Positions 15,838 through 25,671 of a stretch of 44,471 nt of DNA are shown in pieces; the first letter of the stretch is position 1, and every line of letters starts with the position of its first letter. Made by a program: the position numbers and the translations under genes. The stretch is from Paracoccaceae bacterium (lineage in GTDB: Bacteria > Pseudomonadota > Alphaproteobacteria > Rhodobacterales > Rhodobacteraceae). Below the pieces are notes generated by a model. It had not been told where the DNA came from, ran no database searches, and saw only the letters and a program-made list of their open reading frames with translations. Location of the stretch: assembly GCA_009773375.1 (NCBI GenBank), contig WRPH01000020.1:1-44471 (forward strand), written 5' to 3'.

Positions 15838-16775
15838 GCGGCACCGCCTTTGCTTTCCAGCCGGTTCAACAGCAGTCGCAGCGCCAGCACGATGATCAGG
15901 ATCGCGCCTTGCGCCCCGATCTGCCAATCCGGCGAGATACGCAGGAACGACAGGAACGACCCGGCCAGCGTCAACGTCAGCGCGCCGATCACAGCACCAA
16001 TGGGCGAGATGCGACCGCCGGTGAATTCGCCGCCGCCGAGGATGACGCCCGCAATCGACAGCAGGGTGTAGCGCAGCGCGATATTGGCGTCGGCGCTGGT
16101 GGTCAGGCCAACAAGGCAGATGCCTGCGGCGACGGCGAAAGTTGCGGCAAGGGCGTAGGCGCTGGCGCGGGCCATAAGGATCGACCAGCCGGCGCGCTGC
16201 ACCGAGCGTTGGTTGCCGCCGACCCCACGGATCAGCACGCCGAAGGACGACCGCATGATCAGCAGATGCGCAAAGATGGCCAGCAAGGCGCTGGCGATAA
16301 TCGCCATCGGCAGCAGCGGCGGCTTGGAGATCATCACCGCGCGCGCCCATTCCGGGGCGGTGCCACCCGGCGCGGGCAGGATCAGCACGGCAAGGCCCGC
16401 CCAGACAAAGCTCATCCCCAGCGTGACGACGATAGAGGGCAGATCGCGCAGGTAGATGATCACCCCCAGCGCTGCGTAAACCGCGATGGCGGCCAGCAGG
16501 ATCAGCGCCCCCAGCAGCGGCGTGTCGTGCAGGTAGGTGGCGGCGACGCAAGCGACGAAGCTGACGAAGGTGCCCATCGACAGATCAAGGTCGTTCACCG
16601 CCATGATCAGCATCTGCGCGACGGTGGCCAGCGCAATCGGCACTGCCAGATTGAACAGCAGATTCAGACCGTTGTAGCTCATGGCGCGGGGTTGCAGGTA
16701 GAACACGCCGGCCAGCAGCACGAGCAACGAGACGACGGGGACGATCAGACGCAGGGTGTCGGTTGAAAGTTTCAT
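15834..16775 (-). CDS. Sugar ABC transporter permease (RbsC-type), first copy
   Basis: 313-aa BPD_transp_2 family permease. It begins MKLSTDTLRLIVPVVSLLVLLAG and contains LIMAVNDLDLSMGTFVSFVA (the conserved DLS..G motif), RDLPSIVVTLGMSFVWAGLAVL, SSFGVLIRGVGGNQRSVQRAG (ATPase-contact loop) and ILGGGEFTGGRISPIGAVIGAL. It overlaps the ATPase gene upstream by 4 bp and the second permease downstream by 4 bp, so the three are translationally coupled. Confidence 0.9.
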   Translation of the reverse strand: MKLSTDTLRLIVPVVSLLVLLAGVFYLQPRAMSYNGLNLLFNLAVPIALATVAQMLIMAVNDLDLSMGTFVSFVACVAATYLHDTPLLGALILLAAIAVYAALGVIIYLRDLPSIVVTLGMSFVWAGLAVLILPAPGGTAPEWARAVMISKPPLLPMAIIASALLAIFAHLLIMRSSFGVLIRGVGGNQRSVQRAGWSILMARASAYALAATFAVAAGICLVGLTTSADANIALRYTLLSIAGVILGGGEFTGGRISPIGAVIGALTLTLAGSFLSFLRISPDWQIGAQGAILIIVLALRLLLNRLESKGGAA

Positions 16776-18253
16776 GCCGCCTCTGCCTTGAAGGATGCCC
16801 GCAGGATGTTGTGTTCAGAAATCGCCTCGCCGGTCAGTTCCGCCACGATTGCGCCTTCCCGGAAGACATAGACGCGGTCGCACAGCTGCATTTCCTCCAT
16901 CTCGGTGGAATACCAGACGAAGGTGCGGCCTGCTTCGGCCTCGGCGCGGATCATGCCATAAACCTCGCGTTTGGTGCCGACATCGACGCCGCGCATCGGA
17001 TCATCCATCAGCACGACCGGCGCGCGGGTGGACAGGGCGCGGGCGAACAGCACCTTTTGCTGATTTCCGCCCGACAGCGACAGGATCAGGTTGTTCATGT
17101 CGGGGGTGCGAATCTCGATGCGGGATTTCCACTCGGCGCCGCGCGCGGCCTCGGCTGCGTCTTGCACAAGGCCCCGGCGCGACAGATCGCCAAGGGCCGC
17201 GACGGTCATGTTTTTCAGGATGCTCCACAGCTCAAAAATGCCGTTTTCGCGGCGGTCCCCGGCGACGAAGGTGACGGCGGGGTCGCGGCGGGGCCACCAT
17301 TGCGGGCTGTGATGATCAAACAGCGCCAGCAGCATCCGGGTCTGGCCATGGCCGCCCAAGCCTGCGAGGCCGACGACCTCGCCCTTGCAGGCGCGGAAGG
17401 GTTGGCCTTTTGGCAGGGCCAGATCCAGCACGGGTTCAGTGGCCGCAAGATTGCGGCGGGCGGCTGTCTGATGCGGGACGGCGCTGCCCATCGCCTCGAC
17501 CAGACCGGCGTGATCAAAGCCACCTGCGGCCCGTTCGGCGACGATCTTGCCGTCTTTCATCACCACGATGCGGCTGGCAGTTTCAAGAATTTCGTTCAGC
17601 ATGTGGGAAATCAGGATCACCGCACCGCCAGACGCGACAAAGCGGCGGACATGCGCCAGAAGCTGTGCGGCAAGCCCTGCGTCCAGCGACGAGGTGGGTT
17701 CATCCAAAATCACAAGCCGCGGCGGTTGGCCTGCATCGGAAAACGCCATGGCAATTTCGACCATCTGGCGCTGCGCGATGGACAGCGCACCGACGGGGCC
17801 GCTGACGTCGATGCCGTGGCCGGGAAAGATTGCATCAAGGCTGCTGGCGATGATGGCGGCGGCACGGGTGCGCCAGCCAAAACCGCCCAAAGTGCGGTGC
17901 ATGATGCGGGTGTTTTCGATGATCGACAGGTTCGGGCAGAGCGACAGTTCTTGAAACACGCAGCGCACGCCGCGACTGCGCGCCACGCCGATACCGTAGG
18001 GGGCAAGGCGGGTGCCGTCGCTGAAAATCTCGCCCTGATGCGGGGTGAGGCCGCCGTTGATCACCGAGACGATGGTGGATTTCCCGGCACCGTTATGGCC
18101 GACAAGGCCGATGCATTCGCCGGGCAGGATCGCCAGCGAAACACCGTCCAGCGCGCGCACCTCGCCAAAGCGCACGGCGGCGTTGGCGACTTCCAGAACG
18201 GCGGCGGGCAGCGCGGCGGCGGGCAGCACGGCGGCGGCGGGCAGTGAGGGCAT
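16772..18253 (-). CDS. Sugar ABC transporter ATP-binding protein (RbsA/XylG-type)
   Basis: 493-aa protein with two ABC domains, as in RbsA, XylG and MglA. Domain 1 has Walker A GHNGAGKS, a degenerate signature (LSIAQRQMVEIAMAF) and Walker B LVILDEPTSSLD. Domain 2 has the modified Walker A region GLAGLGGHGQTRM, normal for this family, signature LSGGNQQKVLFARAL and Walker B VVLMDDPMRGVDVGTK. The start was placed at the ATG at 18253 (MPSLPAAAV...); a TTG 48 bp upstream is possible but falls inside the intergenic hairpin. The alanine/proline-rich first 18 residues are unusual. It follows the binding-protein gene after a stable stem-loop. Confidence 0.88.
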   Translation of the reverse strand: MPSLPAAAVLPAAALPAAVLEVANAAVRFGEVRALDGVSLAILPGECIGLVGHNGAGKSTIVSVINGGLTPHQGEIFSDGTRLAPYGIGVARSRGVRCVFQELSLCPNLSIIENTRIMHRTLGGFGWRTRAAAIIASSLDAIFPGHGIDVSGPVGALSIAQRQMVEIAMAFSDAGQPPRLVILDEPTSSLDAGLAAQLLAHVRRFVASGGAVILISHMLNEILETASRIVVMKDGKIVAERAAGGFDHAGLVEAMGSAVPHQTAARRNLAATEPVLDLALPKGQPFRACKGEVVGLAGLGGHGQTRMLLALFDHHSPQWWPRRDPAVTFVAGDRRENGIFELWSILKNMTVAALGDLSRRGLVQDAAEAARGAEWKSRIEIRTPDMNNLILSLSGGNQQKVLFARALSTRAPVVLMDDPMRGVDVGTKREVYGMIRAEAEAGRTFVWYSTEMEEMQLCDRVYVFREGAIVAELTGEAISEHNILRASFKAEAA

Positions 18254-18280
18254 GGCGGCGTTCCGGTATGAAGTGCGGGC

Positions 18281-18311
18281 GACCTGCCCCAAGGGAGGCA
18301 AGGGGCAGGTC
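18281..18311 (-). promoter_or_regulatory. Stem-loop between binding-protein and ATPase genes
   Basis: GACCTGCCCC (18281-18290) and GGGGCAGGTC (18302-18311) form a perfect 10-bp stem with an 11-base loop, 38 bp after the binding-protein stop. There is no U-run after it in the direction of transcription, so it is more likely to protect the upstream mRNA or dampen downstream expression than to terminate. Such hairpins are common after SBP genes, which must be made in excess of the membrane components. Confidence 0.75.
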
Positions 18312-18349
18312 TGATTGTCAGCGCGACAGGGGGCGCTGGCAGGGTTCGG

Positions 18350-19360
18350 TTACTTGGTGGCCTCGATCACCGCAATCGCGTCGGCCTGGCTGTATTCGAC
18401 GTTGGCAACGCCACCTGCCTGAGTGTTGGCGAGGTTGGCTTCCAGATTGTCCTGATCAATGCGCAGGAACGGCACAGTCAGGTCTTTCGGCACGTCCTTG
18501 CCATCAAGGATCTGCTGCGCGACCCAGAAGGCCAGCGTCGAGACACCGGGGGCAATCGACACCGACATCGTGGTGTAGCCGTTGGCGTCTTTCTGCTCTT
18601 TCCACCATTTCAGTTCATCTTCGCGGTTGCCCATGACGATGGTGGGCATCGGCCGATCGGTGGCTGCAATGGCCTGTGCCGCGCCATAGCCGTCGCCGCC
18701 TTGCGTCACGACGCCGACGATTTCGGGCAGCGACGGCAGGATACCGGCGACAGCCTTTTGCGCGACATCTTGCGCCCAGTCACCGTGGACCGAGCCTACG
18801 ATCTTGAACTGCGGGAATTGGGCGACGCCTTCGGCAATACCGGCCGAGATTTCGTCATCGACGAACACGCCGGCAAGACCGCGGATTTCCAGCAGGTTGC
18901 CGCCCTCGGGCAGAGCGCCTGCAAGGTATTCGACCTGGCTGCGGCCCATTTCCTTGAAGTTCACCGCGATGCGCCAGGCGCAGGGTTCCGTCACGATTCC
19001 GTCGAAGGACACCACGGTAATGCCCGCATCGCAGGCCTCTTTCACCGCACCGTTCAGCGCGGTCGGAGAGGCTGCGTTGATGACGATGGCGTCATAGCCT
19101 TGCAGAATCATGTTCTGGATCTGCGCGGCCTGCTCGGTCGCCTGATTTTCGGCGGTGGTGAAGGCGTCGGCAGCTGCAACAGTGCCATCAGCCACAGCCG
19201 GGCCGGTGATCTTTTCCCAGCTGGTCAGCATGGCCTGACGCCACGAGTTCCCCGCATAGTTGTTTGAAAGCGCAATCTTTTTTGCAGAGGTCTCTGCCAG
19301 CGCCGGCATCGCCACGGCAAGGATCGTGGCCGAGGCCAGCAACATCGTTCTGGTATTCAT
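18350..19360 (-). CDS. Sugar ABC transporter substrate-binding protein (Peripla_BP_4)
   Basis: 336-aa periplasmic binding protein of the ribose-type family. It has a signal peptide (MNTRTMLLASATILAVAMPALA, cleaved after ALA). The mature protein begins with KKIALSNNYAGNSWR, a variant of the usual IGVS..... opening, and contains QAAQIQNMILQGYDAIVINAASPTAL and GITVVSFDGIV, typical of pentose/hexose/polyol binders. GGGAGAG precedes the ATG at 19360. First gene of the operon SBP-ATPase-permease-permease-SMP-30. It diverges from a sensor kinase/response regulator pair that may control it. Ligand not predictable from sequence. Confidence 0.9.
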   Translation of the reverse strand: MNTRTMLLASATILAVAMPALAETSAKKIALSNNYAGNSWRQAMLTSWEKITGPAVADGTVAAADAFTTAENQATEQAAQIQNMILQGYDAIVINAASPTALNGAVKEACDAGITVVSFDGIVTEPCAWRIAVNFKEMGRSQVEYLAGALPEGGNLLEIRGLAGVFVDDEISAGIAEGVAQFPQFKIVGSVHGDWAQDVAQKAVAGILPSLPEIVGVVTQGGDGYGAAQAIAATDRPMPTIVMGNREDELKWWKEQKDANGYTTMSVSIAPGVSTLAFWVAQQILDGKDVPKDLTVPFLRIDQDNLEANLANTQAGGVANVEYSQADAIAVIEATK

Positions 19361-19489
19361 GTCTCTCTCCCTAGGTGTGCTGCACGCATGGCAGCTTTGA
19401 TGGCCACCCACAGGGCGACCGAATTCCGCTTGTCTTCCCGCTGAGGTTCCTCCACTCAGTACGGTCAGGATGGGTGAGAAGGCCCAGTC

Positions 19490-19551
19490 TGTATAGGGTT
19501 TTTCAGGCAGCGCGTTTGCGGGATTTCCCCAAAACTCTGCGGGTTCCCGCA
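19490..19551. promoter_or_regulatory. Candidate operator pair and -10 element between SBP and kinase genes
   Basis: The 280-bp divergent region holds TGCGGGATTTCCCC (19517-19530) and, 21 bp on, the perfect palindrome TGCGGG-TT-CCCGCA (19538-19551). A minus-strand TATACA (19490-19495) could be the -10 box of the importer operon, but no good -35 box precedes it, as expected for an activator-dependent promoter. The first element matches the one at 11231 in 13 of 14 bases. The remainder of this gap shows no other recognisable feature. Confidence 0.45.
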
Positions 19552-19640
19552 AGCCTAATGCGCGGGATGCTGTAGGTCTGGCGCGGCTTCTCTGCCATGC
19601 TGGCGGGGTGGCAGTGGTCGCCTTGGCGGAGGATCGCAAA

Positions 19641-20870
19641 ATGGTTGAAACGTCCCCTGCAGCTTTGCTGAACCATTTGTTCAGCATCTCGCGGTTGTTG
19701 GCGGGGCAGCTGGATTTCCGCTCGGCCATTCAGGCGGTGTCGGCAGAAATCGCGCAGATTTTACCGCATGATCATCTGGATGTGTGCATTCTGCGGCCTG
19801 ACGGGCAGTTTCACACCGCCTATGAAAGCGGGATCGAGACCGAATGGGGCAAACAGCCGCACGCGCCGATTGCCAACAGTCCGATCCGGGCGCTGTTGCA
19901 AGGCGCGGTGGATCATATCCTGACCGAAGATGCCTGCACCGACCCGCGGTTTCAGTTTGCCGGTGGATTTTACAAACCGATCCATGACCACGGCCTGCGC
20001 GCCCGCATCCATGTGCCGATGATGGTGCATGGCGAGGTGATCGGGGCGTTCAGTGCCTCGTTGCAGCGCGCCGGGGCCTATGGTGCCGAAGACGTGCGCA
20101 ACGCCCGCTATATCGCCGATCTGCTGTCGCCGTATTTCTTCGCCCTGCGTGCGGCGGAGCAGGCGCAGCGATCAGCGATCATCGAGGCGGAAGCGCGGGC
20201 GCGCGAGGAAGGTTTGCGGCTGGGGGCGCTGAAGCTTACCGAGGCGCTGGAAAGCGAACGCCAGCGGATCGGCATGGATCTGCATGATCAGACGCTGGCC
20301 GATCTGACCCGGCTGACCCGGCATCTGGAACGCTTGCCGCATGACGGCCCTGCCACCGCCGAGACGCTGGAGCCGATCACCCGTGGCCTGCACCGCTGCA
20401 TGCAGGATTTGCGGCAAATCATCGAGCAGGCCAAGCCGTCGCTGTTGCAGCTGTTCGGCTTTGCGCATGCGGTGGAGCATCATCTGGACCGGGCGATCCG
20501 GGATTCAGGGCAAAGCATCGATTGGACGTTGAACGACGATTCCACCGGGTCGTTTGATATGTTGGAGCCGACGGTCAGCATCGCGCTCTATCGTATCGCG
20601 CAAGAGGCGATCAACAACGCGGTCAGCCATGCCGAAGCGCGGCGGATCTCGGTGCAGCTGGCGGCGATGCCGGGGCAGATTTCGCTGGCGGTCAGCGATG
20701 ATGGCAAGGGTATTGCCAAGAAACGCACCCGCATCGGCAGCGGCATTGATAATATGAAGACGCGGGCCCGGCTGATTTCGGCGCGCTGCACGCTGGCGGC
20801 GGGGATCGGTGGCGCGGGCACCAGCGTGGGCATCGTGTTGCCGCTGGCGCGGGCGCGAGTGGCGGAATGA
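19641..20870 (+). CDS. Soluble GAF-domain sensor histidine kinase (HisKA_3/NarX-type)
   Basis: 409-aa kinase with no membrane helices or signal peptide. N-terminal GAF domain at about 20-170, a coiled-coil linker rich in Ala/Glu/Arg (about 170-205), HisKA_3 dimerisation domain with phospho-acceptor His in GMDLHDQTLADL (His215), and a C-terminal ATPase domain with the N-box IAQEAINNAVSHAEA, G1 box SDDGKGI and GSGIDNMKTRA. The ATG at 19641 is chosen for GGAGG eight bases upstream; a GTG at 19608 is an alternative. It overlaps the response regulator by 4 bp. Placement back-to-back with the sugar importer suggests that it senses an internal metabolite or redox state and controls that locus. Confidence 0.9.
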   Translation: MVETSPAALLNHLFSISRLLAGQLDFRSAIQAVSAEIAQILPHDHLDVCILRPDGQFHTAYESGIETEWGKQPHAPIANSPIRALLQGAVDHILTEDACTDPRFQFAGGFYKPIHDHGLRARIHVPMMVHGEVIGAFSASLQRAGAYGAEDVRNARYIADLLSPYFFALRAAEQAQRSAIIEAEARAREEGLRLGALKLTEALESERQRIGMDLHDQTLADLTRLTRHLERLPHDGPATAETLEPITRGLHRCMQDLRQIIEQAKPSLLQLFGFAHAVEHHLDRAIRDSGQSIDWTLNDDSTGSFDMLEPTVSIALYRIAQEAINNAVSHAEARRISVQLAAMPGQISLAVSDDGKGIAKKRTRIGSGIDNMKTRARLISARCTLAAGIGGAGTSVGIVLPLARARVAE

Positions 20871-20881
20871 AGGGGGCTGCG

Positions 20882-21604
20882 ATGGATGTGCTGATTGTCG
20901 AGGATGACCCGCTGCACCGGTCTTACCTGCATGAACAGGTCAAGGCGGCGCTGCCGGAATGCAGCACGATTTATGAGGCCGAAAACGGCCAGCAGGGCGA
21001 GGCTTTGGCGCGGACGCACCGCTCGGCTCATATCGTGATGGATTTGCAGATGAACGCCCGCAACGGCATTGAGGCGGCGCGCACGATCTGGCGCGAGCGG
21101 CCAGATACCCGCATCCTGTTCTGGTCGAACTATGCCGATGAAGCCTATGTACGCGGGGTCAGTCGGATTGTGCCGAATGGTGCTGCCTATGGCTATGTGC
21201 TGAAATCCACCTCGGAAGAACGGCTGAAACTGGCACTTCGCAGTATATTTATTGAAAATCAGTGCGTTATCGACAATGAAGTGCGCGGCATGCAGCAGCG
21301 CAGTTTTGCGCAGACCTCGGGGTTCAGCGATTCTGAATATGAAATCCTGATGGATATTGCGCTTGGCATGACCGACCGGGCGATTTCAGACCGCAGGCAT
21401 CTGTCGCTGCGGTCGGTGCAGAACCGCTTGCAGCAGATCTACAGCAAGCTGGATGTGCATCAGGCGGCGGACAGCCCGCGCGAAGAAGGCGCGTTCAACC
21501 TGCGGGCGCGGGCGGTGACGGTGGCCATGCTGCGCAAGCTGCTGAACTATGGCGCGCTGGAAAAGGCCGAAGCCGAGTTGCAGCACTGGCTGCGCGGGCG
21601 CTAA
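20882..21604 (+). CDS. NarL/LuxR-type response regulator with C-terminal extension
   Basis: 240-aa response regulator. The receiver domain (about 1-120) starts MDVLIVEDDP with the acidic pair, has the phospho-acceptor Asp in IVMDLQMN, Ser in LFWSNYADE and Lys in GYVLKSTS. A LuxR-type helix-turn-helix (about 150-195) follows: FSDSEYEILMDIALGMTDRAISDRRHLSLRSVQNRLQQIYSKL. About 50 further residues (HQAADSPREEGAFNLRA to the end) have no counterpart in standard NarL-type regulators. The start at 20882 is preceded by AGGGGG; an in-frame ATG at 20867, within an ATGA overlap with the kinase stop, would add five residues. Partner of the adjacent kinase. Confidence 0.88.
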   Translation: MDVLIVEDDPLHRSYLHEQVKAALPECSTIYEAENGQQGEALARTHRSAHIVMDLQMNARNGIEAARTIWRERPDTRILFWSNYADEAYVRGVSRIVPNGAAYGYVLKSTSEERLKLALRSIFIENQCVIDNEVRGMQQRSFAQTSGFSDSEYEILMDIALGMTDRAISDRRHLSLRSVQNRLQQIYSKLDVHQAADSPREEGAFNLRARAVTVAMLRKLLNYGALEKAEAELQHWLRGR

Positions 21605-21693
21605 ACCGCGAAGCTTGGCTGGTGTGGCGGGCGCGGCCTTGACCCTTGGCGGCGAGCCGGGCCTAAGGGGAGCGTGGGCGGGAGTTTGACATC

Positions 21694-22686
21694 GTGACGA
21701 CAGATCAGCCACGCAGCCGGTTTTTCAGCAGGATGCGGCATGCAGGCTTCGTGCTGCTGGTGGGGCTGGCCTGCGCCTGGGCCGCCGCCGCCCTGAGCCT
21801 GCAAATGGCGGGCGTGGTGGAATGGCTGAGTTTGGCGGCGCTGGCACTGGTTGGCGGGGTGGTGCTGATGCTGCGGTTTCGCCAGCCCGGTCGGGCATGG
21901 GCGGTGTTTGCGATCAGCGCACTTGCGGTGGCGGGCTGGTATCAGACGCTGCAGCCGCGACAGGATCGTGACTGGGCCCCGGATGTGGCGCATGGGGTTT
22001 CTGCGCGGCTGGAAGGCGCCATTGTGACGCTTGAAAACGTGCGCAACTTTGCCTGGAGCAGCGCGGATGCGGCGGTTCCGCGCTGGGAAACCCGCCGCTA
22101 TGATCTGGACCAGTTGCAGACGGTGGATATGATCACCTCGACCTGGGGCGACCCGGATATTGCGCATCTGATCGTCAGTTTCGGCTTTGCGGATGGTCAG
22201 CGCGTGGCGTTTTCGGTCGAAATCCGCAAGGAGCTGGGCGAAAGCTTTTCCAGCATAGGCGGGTTCTTCCGGCAGTTTGAACTGGCGCTGATCGCTGCGG
22301 ATGAAAACGATATCGTCAGGCTGCGCACCAATCTGCGCGGCGAGGATGTGCATCTGTTTCCGGTCAAGCTGAACGCTGACCAACGCCGGGTGCTGTTCCT
22401 GTCTTATGTCAATTTTGGCAACCAGCTGGCGGCAAAGCCGGAGTTTTACAACACGGTGACGGCGAATTGCGCCTCGACCGTTTATACGCTGGTGAAGGTG
22501 ATCAAGCCGGATATGCCGCTGGACAGCCGCTTGCTGTTTTCCGGGCAACTGCCGGAATATATTGACGAATTGGGCGGGTTACAGGGGGATGTGCCAATGG
22601 TCGAACGCAGGCTGTCGGCGGCGATCAGTGCCAAGGCGAGGGCGGCGGATCCGGGTGCGGATTTCTCGGCGGTGATCCGGCGTTAG
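21694..22686 (+). CDS. DUF4105 membrane protein
   Basis: 330-aa protein of unknown function with the DUF4105 domain. Three N-terminal hydrophobic helices (about 14-85) are followed by a soluble domain, probably periplasmic. The domain contains DWAPDVA, ENVRNFAWSSADAAVPRWETRRYDLDQLQTVDMITSTWG and the conserved cysteine segment YNTVTANCASTVYTLVK, reminiscent of a papain-like or NlpC-like arrangement, although catalysis has not been shown for the family to my knowledge. GTG start at 21694 with GGGAG upstream. Its neighbours give no functional clue; it converges on the LysR gene with 1 bp between the stops. Confidence 0.85.
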   Translation: MTTDQPRSRFFSRMRHAGFVLLVGLACAWAAAALSLQMAGVVEWLSLAALALVGGVVLMLRFRQPGRAWAVFAISALAVAGWYQTLQPRQDRDWAPDVAHGVSARLEGAIVTLENVRNFAWSSADAAVPRWETRRYDLDQLQTVDMITSTWGDPDIAHLIVSFGFADGQRVAFSVEIRKELGESFSSIGGFFRQFELALIAADENDIVRLRTNLRGEDVHLFPVKLNADQRRVLFLSYVNFGNQLAAKPEFYNTVTANCASTVYTLVKVIKPDMPLDSRLLFSGQLPEYIDELGGLQGDVPMVERRLSAAISAKARAADPGADFSAVIRR

Positions 22687-22687
22687 G

Positions 22688-24690
<2,003 letters not shown>

Positions 24691-24705
24691 GGCGAAGGAC
24701 AAACG

Positions 24706-25575
24706 ATGATGACGGCTTCTCGCCCGCTGAAGGGTATCGTGCTGGTGGCGCTGGCGACGCTGACCTTTGCGGCGGCGGATGTGCTGACCAAGCAACTGAG
24801 CATGCGCCACCCGGTCGCGATCGTGGTGGCGGTGCGCTATCTGGTCAATCTTGGGCTGTTGGCTGTGGTGCTATATCCCCGGCTGGGCGCGGGGTTGTGG
24901 CGGGTGCAGCGGCGCGGGCTGGTACTGTTGCGCGGGCTGTTTCTGGCCTTGTCATCGCTGACGATGGCGCTGGCACTGCGGCTGATGCCAGTGGGGGAAA
25001 CGGTGGCGATCATCTACCTGTCACCGTTTGCGGTGATGCTGCTGGCGGGGCCATTGCTGGGCGAAAAGGTGACGCGCTGGGGCTGGATCTGGGCGGTGAT
25101 GGGCTTTGCCGGGGTGCTGCTGATCTTGCGGCCGGGGGGCGGGCTGGATCCTTATGGCGTGGCGTTTGCGCTGATCAATGCCGGGTTTGCCACCGGCTAT
25201 CACCTGCTGACGCGGTTGCTGGCGGGCAGCGAGACCACGGCGGCGATGCTGTTTCAAACCGCGCTGGTGGGCAGCGTGTTCTTCAGCCTTGGCGCGCTGG
25301 GGTCGCTGGATCAGCTGGATATTGCCGCCACCGATTATGGCTGGATGGCGGTGCTGGGGGCCTTGGCGGCGGCGGGGCATTTTCTGTTTACCGCCGCTTA
25401 CCGCGAGGCTCCTGCCTCGCTGCTGGCGCCGGTGAACTATCTGCATCTGGTCTGGGCCGCAGGTCTGGGCTGGGTGATCTTTGGCCATATGCCCGAAGCG
25501 CCAAGCCTTGCGGGCATGGCGCTGGTTTGTGCGTCGGGTGTGGCGCTGGCGCTGGGGGCGAAGCGGCGGCGTTAA
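24706..25575 (+). CDS. EamA/DMT family transporter
   Basis: 289-aa inner-membrane protein with ten predicted helices in two EamA repeats. Segments such as IVLVALATLTFAAADVLTKQLSMRHPVAIVVAVRYLVNLGLL, ALALRLMPVGETVAIIYLSPFAVMLLAGPLLGEKVTRWGWIWAVMGFAGVLLILRPGG and LAPVNYLHLVWAAGLGWVIFGHMPEAPSLAGMALV are typical. It lies 15 bp after the reductase and is probably co-transcribed and LysR-controlled. Its transcript ends in the nested palindrome starting on the base after its stop. Substrate unknown; exporters of amino acids and metabolites are common in this family. Confidence 0.9.
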   Translation: MMTASRPLKGIVLVALATLTFAAADVLTKQLSMRHPVAIVVAVRYLVNLGLLAVVLYPRLGAGLWRVQRRGLVLLRGLFLALSSLTMALALRLMPVGETVAIIYLSPFAVMLLAGPLLGEKVTRWGWIWAVMGFAGVLLILRPGGGLDPYGVAFALINAGFATGYHLLTRLLAGSETTAAMLFQTALVGSVFFSLGALGSLDQLDIAATDYGWMAVLGALAAAGHFLFTAAYREAPASLLAPVNYLHLVWAAGLGWVIFGHMPEAPSLAGMALVCASGVALALGAKRRR

Positions 25576-25671
25576 CGCGGTTCAGATTTGCAAGGAATCA
25601 GAAATCGCTGCCTCTCGCTGCGCTCGAACGCGATTTCTGACTGGTTTGGTTCCTTGAAAACCTGAACCGCG
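25576..25671. repeat. Nested 96-nt palindrome filling a convergent gap
   Basis: Three nested perfect stems: CGCGGTTCAG (25576-25585) with CTGAACCGCG (25662-25671); CAAGGAA (25591-25597) with TTCCTTG (25650-25656); TCAGAAATCGC (25598-25608) with GCGATTTCTGA (25630-25640). The element starts on the first base after one stop codon and ends immediately before the opposite stop codon. It has the form of a bidirectional terminator or a mobile palindromic (REP-like) unit. The long interrupted stem and GC-rich loop resemble repeated elements more than a simple terminator. Confidence 0.85.

Noticed and set aside
18281..18311. Rho-independent terminator between SBP and ATPase genes
   Set aside because: The hairpin is strong but no T-run follows on the transcribed strand; annotated as a stem-loop instead.
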